Assembly (NCBI GenBank): GCA_040221475.1
Contig: JAVKEJ010000032.1
Span: 744,001 to 808,000, forward strand
From: WLXB01 sp040221475
Lineage (GTDB): Bacteria > Pseudomonadota > Alphaproteobacteria > Rhodospirillales > Rhodospirillaceae
Direction of reading: 5' to 3'
Length of the DNA stretch: 64,000 nt
Shown here: piece by piece, positions 16,147-24,904 of the stretch
Layout: the number at the start of each line of letters is the position of its first letter
How positions within the stretch are numbered: the first letter of the stretch is position 1
Notes under the pieces: model-generated
The model's input: the letters and a program-made list of their open reading frames with translations, nothing else
What the model was told of the DNA's origin: nothing
Database searches by the model: none
Made by a program: the position numbers and the translations under genes

Positions 16147-18888
16147 TCACGCTTTTTCAGTTTCAGCGCGAGACCCCACAACCCCATGACAATGCTTGTA
16201 TTTTTTGCCTGAACCACAGGGGCAAACCTCATTGCGGGACACCTTACCCCAGGTCGCCGGGTCATTGGGGTCGCGGTCATCGGGCTTGATTCGCGGCATA
16301 GCGCGCTGCTGCCCGATTTCATCAACGCGTTTGCGGCGCGCAGCAACTTCTTCTGGACTGAATCCCTTTGGAATCCTCGGACCGGCCGGCTTCAACTGGT
16401 CTTCTGTCGGTTCAACCTTGATCTCCACACGCGATAGAATTTCTGTGACCCGCTCACGCAGCCCTTCGAGCATTTCCTGGAACATTGTGAAGGATTCTTT
16501 TTGGTACTCGAGTAGCGGTTGCTTCTGCGCATAGGATCTGAGGCCAACTGAGCCGCGCAAGTAATCCAACCGCTGCAAGTGATCGCGCCAGCCTGCGTCG
16601 ATCATTTGCAAGACCAAGCTTTTTTCAACCCGACGCATGACATCTGGTCCGACATTGACACTTTTCTGGGCCATTTTACTGTCGGACTGCGCAATCATAC
16701 GGTCGCGAATTTCTTCATCGGCGATGCCCTCTTCTGCCGCCCATTCGGCAAACGGCAAATCGAGGCTCAACAGGCGAATACTCTCTTCATGCAGAAGATC
16801 GATATCCCATTGCTCCGCCATCGCGCGCTCGGGCATGGTGCGGGCAACAAGGTCCTCAATGACTTCGTGACGCATATCCGTGACGAATTCAGACACGTCA
16901 TCAGCAGACATAACTTCTTTACGTTGATCAAAAATCGCCTTGCGCTGATCATTCATGACATCGTCATACTGCAAGAGATTTTTCCGGATATCGAAGTTAC
17001 GAGCCTCAACTTTAGACTGCGCTTTTTCAATGGCCTTATTGATCCACGGATGAATGATCGCTTCGCCGCGCTCTAAGCCCAGACGTTGGAGCATACTGTC
17101 CATCCGCTCAGAACCAAAAATGCGCATCAGATCGTCTTGCAGAGACAAGAAGAACCTTGACGAACCCGGGTCACCCTGACGGCCTGAGCGACCACGCAAC
17201 TGATTGTCAATGCGGCGGCTCTCATGACGCTCGGTGCCCAAAACAAACAGGCCCCCAGCCTCAAGGGCAATCTTCTTTTGCACGTTTATATCATCACGGA
17301 TTTTTTGCTTTTCAGCGTCCGTAAGAGGTCTGCCGATTGATTGCTCTTGGGCTTCAATTTGGAAATCCGGATTACCGCCCAGTTGAATATCCGTGCCGCG
17401 ACCGGCCATGTTGGTCGCGATGGTCACCGCGCCTGGAATACCGGCCTGAGAGATAATGTGGGCTTCACGTTCATGCTGCTTGGCGTTGAGAACTTCCGCT
17501 GTGATTTTGTGTGTCTTTTTCAGAAGTGTTGCGAGTTTTTCTGATTTGTCGATGGAAACCGTGCCAACCAAAACCGGCTGCTTGCGCTCGGCACAGTCTT
17601 TGATCAACTCGACGATGGCCTCGTTTTTTTCTTCTTCCGTGCGATAGACTTCGTCGTCAGCATCGATGCGCGCTTGGGGGACATTGGGGGGAACCTGAAC
17701 AACATCTAAAGCATAAATCTCACCAAACTCTTCCGCTTCTGTCATGGCTGTGCCCGTCATACCGGCCAGTTTCGGATACATTCTGAAATAGTTTTGGTAG
17801 GTAATAGATGCGAGGGTCTGATTCTCATTCTGGACAGCAACATTCTCGCGCGCTTCAATGGCTTGATGCAGGCCATCTGATAGTCGGCGACCTTCCATCA
17901 CACGGCCGGTAAACTCATCAATCAAATGAACGCGGTTGTCCCGCACAAGATAATGCACGTCTTTCTGGAACAAGTGGTGGGCTCGGAGTCCTTGGTTGAC
18001 GTGATGAATGAGCGCAATGTTTTGCAGGTCATACATATTGCCTTCCGTGAGAATGCCTTTCTCACGCAGCAACTCTTCGGCATGTTCCGCTCCGTCATCA
18101 GTGAGCGCTATGGAGCGTTGCTTTTCATCTTTTTCGTAATCGTCTTCTGTCAACAACGGAATAATACCGTCGACCTTTCCATAGAGATCCGTTTTGTCTT
18201 CGGACGGCCCTGAGATGACCAATGGCGTGCGGGCCTCGTCGATTAAAATGGAGTCAACTTCGTCAACGATGGCGAAGGAGAAGTCCCGCAAGACCATATC
18301 GGCAATGGCAAACTTCATATTATCGCGCAGGTAATCGAAGCCGTATTCGTTGTTGGTGCCGTAGGTTACATCACAGGCATACGCTGAGCGCCGCGCATGG
18401 TCATCCATCCCGCCTTGGATAACTCCAACTGTCAGACCCAGAAAACGATAAACTTGGCCCATCCACTCTGCGTCGCGTCCGGCGAGGTAATCATTGACGG
18501 TAACAACATGAACGCCTTTTTCTTCAAGGGCATTAAGATAAACAGGCAAGGTGGCTACCAGAGTCTTGCCTTCGCCAGTTCCCATTTCAGCAATTTGACC
18601 GCTGTGAAGAATGATGCCGCCCATAATCTGAACATCAAAGTGGCGCTGTCCGAGGGTTCGCTTTGCCGCTTCCCGCACCGTGGCGAAAGCATCAGGCAAA
18701 ATATCATCCAGAGATTCGCCAGCAGCCAGACGGGATTTAAGCCAGGCTGTGCGCGCCCGCAGAGATTCATCATCAAGTTTCTCGAGTTCAGGCTCGAGCG
18801 CGTTTACGGCATCAACAGTTGGCTGCAATTGCTTGATGATACGATCATTAGAAGTTCCAAACAGTCGTTTGGCTAGAGCGCCGAGCAT
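16147..18888 (-). CDS. secA: Preprotein translocase ATPase SecA
   Basis: 913 residues starting MLGALAKRLFGTSNDR at the ATG at 18888, which has GAGG five bases upstream; a GTG two codons earlier is possible. SecA drives post-translational export through SecYEG. Seen: the nucleotide-binding block MGTGEGKTLVATLPVY, VNDYLAGRDAEWMG, the DEAD-type VDEVDSILIDEARTPL, GMTGTA, TNMAGRGTDI and LRGRSGRQGDPGSS, then the helical scaffold. The C-terminal zinc-binding motif CPCGSGKKYKHCHG is complete, so SecB binding is expected. A perfect 22-bp palindrome lies in its leader. Confidence 0.98.
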   Translation of the reverse strand: MLGALAKRLFGTSNDRIIKQLQPTVDAVNALEPELEKLDDESLRARTAWLKSRLAAGESLDDILPDAFATVREAAKRTLGQRHFDVQIMGGIILHSGQIAEMGTGEGKTLVATLPVYLNALEEKGVHVVTVNDYLAGRDAEWMGQVYRFLGLTVGVIQGGMDDHARRSAYACDVTYGTNNEYGFDYLRDNMKFAIADMVLRDFSFAIVDEVDSILIDEARTPLVISGPSEDKTDLYGKVDGIIPLLTEDDYEKDEKQRSIALTDDGAEHAEELLREKGILTEGNMYDLQNIALIHHVNQGLRAHHLFQKDVHYLVRDNRVHLIDEFTGRVMEGRRLSDGLHQAIEARENVAVQNENQTLASITYQNYFRMYPKLAGMTGTAMTEAEEFGEIYALDVVQVPPNVPQARIDADDEVYRTEEEKNEAIVELIKDCAERKQPVLVGTVSIDKSEKLATLLKKTHKITAEVLNAKQHEREAHIISQAGIPGAVTIATNMAGRGTDIQLGGNPDFQIEAQEQSIGRPLTDAEKQKIRDDINVQKKIALEAGGLFVLGTERHESRRIDNQLRGRSGRQGDPGSSRFFLSLQDDLMRIFGSERMDSMLQRLGLERGEAIIHPWINKAIEKAQSKVEARNFDIRKNLLQYDDVMNDQRKAIFDQRKEVMSADDVSEFVTDMRHEVIEDLVARTMPERAMAEQWDIDLLHEESIRLLSLDLPFAEWAAEEGIADEEIRDRMIAQSDSKMAQKSVNVGPDVMRRVEKSLVLQMIDAGWRDHLQRLDYLRGSVGLRSYAQKQPLLEYQKESFTMFQEMLEGLRERVTEILSRVEIKVEPTEDQLKPAGPRIPKGFSPEEVAARRKRVDEIGQQRAMPRIKPDDRDPNDPATWGKVSRNEVCPCGSGKKYKHCHGVVGSRAETEKA

Positions 18889-18915
18889 GGGCACCTCGAT
18901 CAGAGGTTAAAATAA

Positions 18916-18937
18916 GGCGTATCGGGCCCGATACGCC
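18916..18937. promoter_or_regulatory. 22-bp perfect palindrome upstream of secA
   Basis: GGCGTATCGGG followed directly by its reverse complement CCCGATACGCC. It lies 27 nt before the secA ATG and about 155 nt before the divergent argJ. On the secA strand it is followed by TTATTTTAACC, so in RNA it could form a hairpin resembling an attenuator; as DNA it could be an operator. The rest of the secA-argJ gap shows nothing I can name. Confidence 0.55.
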
Positions 18938-19091
18938 GCCGAAGACATAAGAACATGCCCGCCAACTGTCAACGACAGGGAGGCATAAATCGACCATTTT
19001 CAGTGCTTTAGCAGTTTTGCAGGACATAAGGCAGTGCTAGACGGGAGATCAACCGTATGCGAATAACCGCGTATAACTAGGATATATTGCT

Positions 19092-20324
19092 ATGGCTGAC
19101 CCTAAATCCCCTTTCGCACCCGACCACTTTCCTCATCTTCCACCGGTAAAAGGGGTACGCCTAGCCGCGTGCGCAGCTGGCATAAGATATAAAGGGCGGC
19201 TTGACCTGATGCTGGCGGAGTTTGCCCCTGGCACCGTGGTGAGCGGCGTGATGACCAAATCCGTTACCGCTGGCGCGCCCGTTGAGTGGAACCGTGTGGC
19301 CATAAAAAACGGTCAGGCCCGCGCCCTCGTCGTAAACGCGGGGAATTCTAATGTCTTTACCGGGCAACGTGGACGGCAAGCAGTGCAAAAGACCGTCGCC
19401 GCCGTGGCCAACGCTCTCTCCTGCGAAAATGAAGATGTGTTTGTGTGTTCCACCGGCACAATAGGGCAATACCTTCTTGAGGATCGGATCACTGTAAAAA
19501 TTGATGATCTCAAGAGCAATTTGTCAGACAGCAAGTGGGAAGATGCAGCCCACGCCATCATGACAACAGACACTTATGCCAAAGGTGCCGTGCGGACTGC
19601 AAAAATTGATGGTGAAACCGTGACAGTGGTCGGCATCGCCAAGGGGTCGGGCATGATTGCCCCCGATATGGCGACGATGCTCGCCTATGTGATGACGGAC
19701 GCCGCTCTCTCTCCGGAGGTGGCTCAGCGGTTTATCGCCGATGGAGCCGACAAAAGCTTTAACGCCATTACCGTCGATAGCGACACATCGACATCTGATA
19801 CTCTTTTGTTGTTTGCAACGGGCCAGGCCCAGCATCAGACCATCACCAAAACGGGTGAGGCACGCACGAAAGACTTTGAGGCGGCCCTGAATGCGGTGCT
19901 GCTTGATCTGGCTCATCAGGTTGTGAAAGACGGAGAAGGGGCGCAGAAATTCATTGAGATTCACGTCACCGGTGCGGAAAACAATGACGCGGCCCGAAAA
20001 ATAGGGCTGGCGATCGGCAATTCCCCCTTAGTCAAAACAGCCATTGCCGGTGAAGACGCAAACTGGGGACGCATTGTTATGGCCGTGGGCAAAGCCGGGG
20101 AGCGCGCCGACCGAGATAAACTGGCCATTGCCATCGGTGGCATCCAAATCACCAAGAACGGCGAACCCGTGGAAGGGTATGATGAAACGCCGGTGACCGC
20201 GCATATGACCGGGCGGACTATAGAGATCAAAGTTGATGTTGGGATTGCCAGCGGGATGGCGACGGTATGGACCTGTGATCTGACGCATGGATACATTGAT
20301 ATCAATGCAGACTACAGAACATAA
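19092..20324 (+). CDS. argJ: Bifunctional ornithine acetyltransferase / N-acetylglutamate synthase
   Basis: 410 residues. ArgJ moves the acetyl group from N-acetylornithine to glutamate and can also acetylate glutamate with acetyl-CoA, closing the arginine cycle. The precursor cleaves itself before a Thr: the motif KGSGMIAPDMATML places that residue at about Thr195. Other landmarks are VNAGNSNVFTG, CSTGTIGQYL, the SDTSTSDT block and the C-terminal HGYIDINADYRT. Family members usually have Asn in IAPNMAT; here it is Asp. mutT follows after 24 nt. Confidence 0.96.
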   Translation: MADPKSPFAPDHFPHLPPVKGVRLAACAAGIRYKGRLDLMLAEFAPGTVVSGVMTKSVTAGAPVEWNRVAIKNGQARALVVNAGNSNVFTGQRGRQAVQKTVAAVANALSCENEDVFVCSTGTIGQYLLEDRITVKIDDLKSNLSDSKWEDAAHAIMTTDTYAKGAVRTAKIDGETVTVVGIAKGSGMIAPDMATMLAYVMTDAALSPEVAQRFIADGADKSFNAITVDSDTSTSDTLLLFATGQAQHQTITKTGEARTKDFEAALNAVLLDLAHQVVKDGEGAQKFIEIHVTGAENNDAARKIGLAIGNSPLVKTAIAGEDANWGRIVMAVGKAGERADRDKLAIAIGGIQITKNGEPVEGYDETPVTAHMTGRTIEIKVDVGIASGMATVWTCDLTHGYIDINADYRT

Positions 20325-20348
20325 AGGCACGGACATGAAGGCAGGAAC

Positions 20349-20747
20349 ATGAAGGTGGTGACCGTCGTCGCTGCGGCCCTGATGAATGAACGTGATGAAA
20401 TTCTGCTCACACAGCGCCCGCAGGGCAAAGCCATGGCTGGGCTTTGGGAGTTTCCGGGCGGAAAGCTGGAGGACGGTGAAACACCAGAACAAGCGTTGAG
20501 CCGTGAACTCAAAGAAGAATTGGGCCTCATCATCGAGCCTAATACCTACACGCCCTACACGTTTGTATCTCATGGATATGAGTCTTTTCACCTTTTGATG
20601 CCGCTTTACATCTGCCGTCAGTGGACGGGAGATATTGCCCCTCAGGAAAAACAAGCTTTCGCCTGGGTGGCGGCCAAAGACCTTAACAGCTACCCGATGC
20701 CGCCGGCAGACTTGCCTCTGATCCCGATGTTCGAGCGAGATTTTTAA
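20349..20747 (+). CDS. mutT: (Deoxy)nucleoside triphosphate pyrophosphohydrolase MutT (Nudix)
   Basis: 132 residues. The Nudix box lies at about residues 37-60, with Gly37, Glu43, the REL helix (SRELKEELGL) and correct spacing. The N-terminal VVAAALMNERDEILLTQRP strand and the GLWEFPGGKLE block are typical of MutT proper, which hydrolyses 8-oxo-dGTP and prevents A:T to C:G changes. It probably shares a transcript with argJ. The alphaproteobacterial pairing with argJ and secA is usual. Confidence 0.93.
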   Translation: MKVVTVVAAALMNERDEILLTQRPQGKAMAGLWEFPGGKLEDGETPEQALSRELKEELGLIIEPNTYTPYTFVSHGYESFHLLMPLYICRQWTGDIAPQEKQAFAWVAAKDLNSYPMPPADLPLIPMFERDF

Positions 20748-20788
20748 CACCGTTGCGCCGCATCAGATCGGCCCCTAGAGTGCGATGC

Positions 20789-21544
20789 ATGACTGAAAAT
20801 CCAACAGCAGCCCTGATCGTTATCGGCAACGAAATTCTGTCCGGTCGCACACGCGATGCCAACATTCAATTTCTGGCGACCGCCCTGGGGCGCATCGGAA
20901 TACCTTTGCGTGAAGTGCGTGTTATTCCTGATGTTGAAGATGAAATTGTGTCCGCCGTGAACACACTGCGGACCGCGCATTCTTATGTGTTTACCACAGG
21001 CGGCATTGGTCCGACCCACGACGACATTACCGCAGCCGCGATTGCCAAAGCCTTTGGTGTGCCGTTGAAGCGGCATCAAGCCTCGGTTGAGAAGATGTCT
21101 CAGTACTACGGTGCAAAACTCAACGAGGCGCGGCTTAAGATGGCTGATCTGCCCGAGGGTGCTTTGCCCATTGAATCGAAAGCGACATCCGCACCCGGCA
21201 TACAAATGGAAAACGTGTATGTTTTGGCTGGCGTGCCAAGTATCGCGCGGGCCATGTTTGACTCCCTTGCCCCCACCCTGGCGCAGGGGGCCCCGGTTAT
21301 CTCCAGATTTGTTGAAGTGCACCTCGGCGAGGGTGATTTAGCAGACCACCTGACAGCTATTCAGAACCAGCATATGGATGTCGACCTTGGCAGTTATCCG
21401 TTTTTCAGAGGGAAACGCATTGGACTCAGTGTTGTCGCCAAGGGCACTGTGCAAGAGAGCATTGATCTGGCCATAGAAAAGGTTATCGCGGCCATCAAAG
21501 CCCTAGGGCACACACCAAGCATTGATATGGAAATTCAAGACTAA
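20789..21544 (+). CDS. Molybdopterin-binding domain protein (CinA N-terminal/MoaB-like)
   Basis: 251 residues from the ATG at 20789; a TTG at 20753 would add a basic leader without similarity. The protein begins MTENPTAALIVIGNEILSGR and has the MoCF-fold signature TTGGIGPTHDDITAAAIAKA. It lacks the C-terminal nicotinamide-nucleotide amidase domain of full CinA. Proteins of this short type are annotated as competence/damage-inducible protein A N-terminal domain or ADP-ribose pyrophosphatase-like; the actual substrate is not evident. It lies 41 nt after mutT. Confidence 0.88.
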   Translation: MTENPTAALIVIGNEILSGRTRDANIQFLATALGRIGIPLREVRVIPDVEDEIVSAVNTLRTAHSYVFTTGGIGPTHDDITAAAIAKAFGVPLKRHQASVEKMSQYYGAKLNEARLKMADLPEGALPIESKATSAPGIQMENVYVLAGVPSIARAMFDSLAPTLAQGAPVISRFVEVHLGEGDLADHLTAIQNQHMDVDLGSYPFFRGKRIGLSVVAKGTVQESIDLAIEKVIAAIKALGHTPSIDMEIQD

Positions 21545-21700
21545 GAGCCCTGATCACGGATGTTCCTTTACGCCTGGCGAACAGAAAGGGTTACGAGGTC
21601 GGCCAAGTTGTGGAATTGCCAATCGCCTTTTTAAACCACAATAATTTGAGAATTGAAGTTGCGGTTCTCGCGCACAGCCGCTACCTAAGACCTACGCGAT

Positions 21701-21787
21701 GCCCTCCTGGCGGAATTGGTAGACGCAACGGACTTAAAATCCGTTGTCCGTAAGGGCGTGCCGGTTCGAGTCCGGCGGAGGGCACCA
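21701..21787 (+). tRNA. tRNA-Leu (anticodon UAA)
   Basis: 87 nt including an encoded CCA. The acceptor GCCCTCC pairs with GGAGGGC. The anticodon stem is ACGGA/TCCGT enclosing CTTAAAA, so the anticodon is TAA. A long variable arm (TGTCCGTAAGGGC) and the T-arm GCCGGTTCGAGTCCGGC complete a class II leucine tRNA. The 156 nt before it hold no gene. Confidence 0.97.
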
Positions 21788-21814
21788 TAGCTTTAATTTT
21801 ATCCCTTAGGTTTG

Positions 21815-22756
21815 ATGTCTCCCCACTCCCCCATCCCTACTGTGGATTTGAGAAACTTCACCGATAAACCCGCGCAGTTCGGCAAAGAGCTAGGCCAGGC
21901 TTGGACAGAAACCGGTTTCGTGGCTGTTACCAATCACGGCATATCTGATGAGACGATAGAAAAATGCCTATTGGCGGCACGGACGTTTTTTGCTCTGCCC
22001 GCAACAGTCAAGCAGCGCTACCACATTGCAGGCGGCGGTGGCCAACGCGGGTATACGCCCTTTGGCATTGAAACAGCAAAAGACGCCGCTACGCCAGACC
22101 TAAAAGAGTTCTGGCGTGTGGGACGAGACACCAACGGCACCCAGGCACAAAAACACAGCGGGCTTGTGAACATTTGGCCGACCGATACGGAAAATTTCAA
22201 GACGGACTGTCTGCGTTTTTTTGAGGCCATGGATTTACTTGGACGGCAACTTCTCAAAGCGGTTGCTCTTTACCTCAAACAACCCCGGGACTTCTTTGAA
22301 GCCCGTGTGGCAAACGGCAACAGCATACTGCGGCTTTTGCATTACCCCCCCTGCGCCACGGCTGGTGCTGGGACACGTGCCGCCGCTCATGAAGACATCA
22401 ACGTTATTACCTTATTGGCCGGGGCCGATCAGGCCGGCCTTGAGATTTTAAAACGGGATGGCACTTGGGTTCCTGTGCAAACAGACTCCAGAGCGATTGT
22501 CTGTAATGTGGGAGATATGTTGGAACGCCTGACCAATAACGTTCTACCCAGCACCACACATCGGGTTTCAAGGCCCTTTGGAGCAGCCTCTAATATTTCG
22601 CGCTATTCCATGCCTTACTTCTTGCACTTCGCACCTGACGTGGTGATTGAAACCCTTCCGGAATGCATCACATCTGACAAGCCCAACCGTTATAACTCTC
22701 CCATCACCGCACAAGCTTTTCTAGAGCAGCGCCTCGCAGAAATTGGATTGACCTAG
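21815..22756 (+). CDS. 2-oxoglutarate/Fe(II)-dependent dioxygenase, isopenicillin N synthase family
   Basis: 313 residues from the ATG at 21815 (a TTG directly before it is unlikely). The N-terminal domain has IPTVDLRNF and TGFVAVTNHGI, and the jelly-roll domain carries the iron ligands His192 and Asp194 in AHEDINVIT and His249 in STTHRV, with the co-substrate Arg263 in SRYSMPYF. The full set of ligands indicates an active oxygenase. Substrates in this family vary widely. It converges with an RraA-like gene, overlapping by 4 bp. Confidence 0.9.
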   Translation: MSPHSPIPTVDLRNFTDKPAQFGKELGQAWTETGFVAVTNHGISDETIEKCLLAARTFFALPATVKQRYHIAGGGGQRGYTPFGIETAKDAATPDLKEFWRVGRDTNGTQAQKHSGLVNIWPTDTENFKTDCLRFFEAMDLLGRQLLKAVALYLKQPRDFFEARVANGNSILRLLHYPPCATAGAGTRAAAHEDINVITLLAGADQAGLEILKRDGTWVPVQTDSRAIVCNVGDMLERLTNNVLPSTTHRVSRPFGAASNISRYSMPYFLHFAPDVVIETLPECITSDKPNRYNSPITAQAFLEQRLAEIGLT

Positions 22757-23481
22757 CTCTTCCTCAGCTCAGACTCAATTTTGATATTGGTCATCGCTTC
22801 CAGCTTAGCCTCGGCACCACAGCGCTGGTAATAGGGCGCATCAACAGGCTTGCGCGGCGGCAATGTACCGTCTCTGGGTCGAATCGCGGCCTCGCGCTCA
22901 TTGCCACGCCCTTCAACCAAATCAATTATTTCTGCGGCGATTTCACGCGGGACAACGACAACGCCATCTTCATCTCCAAGAATGAGATCGCCTGGATTAA
23001 CGATGACTCCACCGCACACGACTGGGGTGTTGATCCACCCTGGATGCTCCATACCCCGAGACACTGAAACCGTGCCGCGACAAAAAACAGGCACGCCCTC
23101 TCTTTTACGCATGACCTCAGCCGTTAGGACATAACCGTCAGCAACAACACCTGTCGCACCCATTTCCTTAAAGCCGTTGACCATGCTTGCACCCAGACAG
23201 GCGGAATAAGATTGTCCGCCAGCATCAATCACAACAACGTCCCCCGGCTTGACGTATTTGCCGGCCAATTGGGCCATTAATACGTCGTCCTTGTGTTCTG
23301 GCCTTACGGTAACTGCTGTGCCGCATATGCGCCAATCGCGCTCTAAAGCTTTAATGCCTGCATCCATGACATAGCGGGGCCCCACCCGTCCGCCAACGAT
23401 GCAAAAATAAAGCCCCATGGCGCGCTCAACCACATCAGGGCCCACGCGAGGAAAGTCAGTGATAATGCGATAATGAGACAT
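22753..23481 (-). CDS. RraA-like protein (4-hydroxy-4-methyl-2-oxoglutarate aldolase / oxaloacetate decarboxylase family)
   Basis: 242 residues from the ATG at 23481 (a TTG two codons upstream is the alternative). Family blocks seen: CGTAVTVRPEHKDD, GDVVVIDAGGQ, the GASMVNGFKEMGATGVVADG helix-loop and PGDLILGDEDGVVVVP. Metal-dependent members cleave 4-hydroxy-4-methyl-2-oxoglutarate or decarboxylate oxaloacetate; they have Asp in a DGxxRD motif, which here reads DGYVLT, so the usual Arg-Asp pair is changed. Catalysis may differ. A RidA-like gene ends 14 nt upstream on the same strand, so they are likely cotranscribed. Confidence 0.85.
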   Translation of the reverse strand: MSHYRIITDFPRVGPDVVERAMGLYFCIVGGRVGPRYVMDAGIKALERDWRICGTAVTVRPEHKDDVLMAQLAGKYVKPGDVVVIDAGGQSYSACLGASMVNGFKEMGATGVVADGYVLTAEVMRKREGVPVFCRGTVSVSRGMEHPGWINTPVVCGGVIVNPGDLILGDEDGVVVVPREIAAEIIDLVEGRGNEREAAIRPRDGTLPPRKPVDAPYYQRCGAEAKLEAMTNIKIESELRKS

Positions 23482-23495
23482 ACCCAAACACCCAA

Positions 23496-23897
23496 TTAAT
23501 CAAGCACAGCTGTTACATGTGTTTCTAACATGGCACCCGGAAGGTACAGACTTGAAACACCCACACCTGTCGCTGCCGGCATAGCCGCACCGGCATCTTG
23601 GTATATTTTCTCACGGACCCAGGATGCGCGACTGAGGGCCGGAGAATTGGTGGTGAAATTAATTTCACTGACGACGTGCCGTAAATCTGCATCGCATTTT
23701 GCTAGGACGAATTGTAGTCGACCGTATATGCACCGGATTTGCGCTTCCATGTCGTTTTCACCGACAAGGTTAAAATTATCATCCGCAGCCAATAAACCAG
23801 ACAAATAGATCGTTTTGCCCGCCTTCACCGCATAGCTAAGGCCAAACCGCTCTTCCAGATCTGGAAACACCGGTATTACATTTTCTAAACGCGCCAT
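23496..23897 (-). CDS. RidA family (YjgF/UK114) protein
   Basis: 133 residues, the usual length. It carries the family strands (YAVKAGKTIYLSGLLAADDN), DMEAQIRCIYGRLQFVL and PAATGVGVSSLYLPGAMLETHVTAV. Archetypal RidA hydrolyses reactive imine/enamine intermediates; its key Arg in PPAR/RxxxEV is not clear here, and PAATGVGVSSL fits the broader Rid family used in catabolic operons. Linked to the RraA-like gene downstream, it may take part in degrading an amino or aromatic compound. Confidence 0.85.
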   Translation of the reverse strand: MARLENVIPVFPDLEERFGLSYAVKAGKTIYLSGLLAADDNFNLVGENDMEAQIRCIYGRLQFVLAKCDADLRHVVSEINFTTNSPALSRASWVREKIYQDAGAAMPAATGVGVSSLYLPGAMLETHVTAVLD

Positions 23898-23999
23898 GAC
23901 TTCCCTACTTCAGAAATATTTGATGCCCCGAGACTAACAGGTCTCACTCTTATGTTGTCTAGATCGAGTGCCCAACTCACAATAAATTTCGGACAGAAT

Positions 24000-24032
24000 A
24001 AATAAAAGCCCCCCGCAGGGTATGCGAGGGGC
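24000..24032 (-). terminator. Rho-independent terminator after hsp20
   Basis: The dyad GCCCCCCGC/GCGAGGGGC (eight pairs, one mismatch, 7-nt loop) is followed on the minus strand by CTTTTATTTATTC. It lies 57 nt beyond the hsp20 stop. The rest of the interval to ridA holds nothing clear. Confidence 0.75.
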
Positions 24033-24088
24033 AAGTTGATATCTGGACAACTCCTCTGGGGGAGGGGAATTTAGAGGAGATGGATTTT

Positions 24089-24562
24089 TTAGGCGGCTTC
24101 TTGGGTCACCGAATTTTCGATAACCTTTGGCCGCGTTGCTGCAGCAATTTCTATGCGTTTTGGTTTCAAGGCTTCCGGCACAACGCGCTTGAGGTCGATA
24201 TGTAACAAACCTTTCTCCATGGTGGCATTCGTTACCTGAATATGGTCTGCCAGTTGGAAGCGTCGTTGAAATGAGCGGCCGGCAATGCCGCGGTGCAAGT
24301 AGGACACATCTTCGTCTTCAACCTGCTCAACTTTTCCGGTGACGGTGAGAGAATTATTCTCAATCACCACGTCAATATCATCTTCTCCAAAGCCAGCAAC
24401 GGCAAAGGTTATGCGGTAGTCATCATCTGAGTCTTTGGTGATGTTGTAAGGGGGGTATGAGGCTTGAGCATTATCATGTCGTGCCGACGCCTCAAGAACA
24501 CGAGCAAGATTGTCGAATCCCACAGAAGCACGAAACAGGGGGGCAAGATCTAAAGTACGCAT
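24089..24562 (-). CDS. Small heat-shock protein Hsp20/IbpA
   Basis: 157 residues from the ATG at 24562, chosen because GGAGG lies 7 nt upstream; an open frame extends further but lacks similarity. It starts MRTLDLAPLFRASVGFDNLA, like IbpA. The alpha-crystallin domain spans about residues 37-140 (YPPYNITKDSDDDYRITFAV, then RGIAGRSFQRRFQLAD), and the C-terminal anchor motif is KRIEI. Such proteins hold unfolding proteins until DnaK/ClpB act. Its leader forms a ROSE-type thermometer. The divergent neighbour is cbpA, making a small heat-shock locus. Confidence 0.95.
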   Translation of the reverse strand: MRTLDLAPLFRASVGFDNLARVLEASARHDNAQASYPPYNITKDSDDDYRITFAVAGFGEDDIDVVIENNSLTVTGKVEQVEDEDVSYLHRGIAGRSFQRRFQLADHIQVTNATMEKGLLHIDLKRVVPEALKPKRIEIAAATRPKVIENSVTQEAA

Positions 24563-24564
24563 AA

Positions 24565-24622
24565 GATATCCTCCATAAGCGATATCAAACAGCGCGCTGC
24601 TGCGACGCCAATACGCGCCGCA
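24565..24622 (-). promoter_or_regulatory. ROSE-type RNA thermometer upstream of hsp20
   Basis: On the hsp20 strand the last hairpin is GATATC-G-CTT-ATG-GAG-GATATC (24565-24586): the ribosome-binding site GGAGG is paired with a UCGCU element whose G is unpaired opposite it, the defining ROSE feature (UYGCU opposite the Shine-Dalgarno). Upstream are a CAGCGCGCTG palindrome (24590-24599) and a TGCG-CGC/GCG-CGCA hairpin (24601-24622). ROSE elements are known before small heat-shock genes in alphaproteobacteria; at low temperature they hide the ribosome site. Confidence 0.8.
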
Positions 24623-24904
24623 GTGGCCACGCTTGGTTAAGGTAAACGACAGACCCAAAAGCGGCATCTGTCTTAACCTATTTAGTGGGCGTAATGAGTT
24701 GCGCAAGACCTGAAAGACGATTTTTTTTGCGCCGCCTTGACGTCAAAAAGAGAGGATATTGGTGACCCTAGTGTTCATACAATAACATCTGAACTGGTAA
24801 ATTTTAGATTGAGCAGCATAGCGAATACATGCTTCACCTCTTATATGTAACTGAACGCGCCTCAGCCTTTGTCCCGTGCACGGGTAATTTGGAGAGCTGG
24901 ATTT

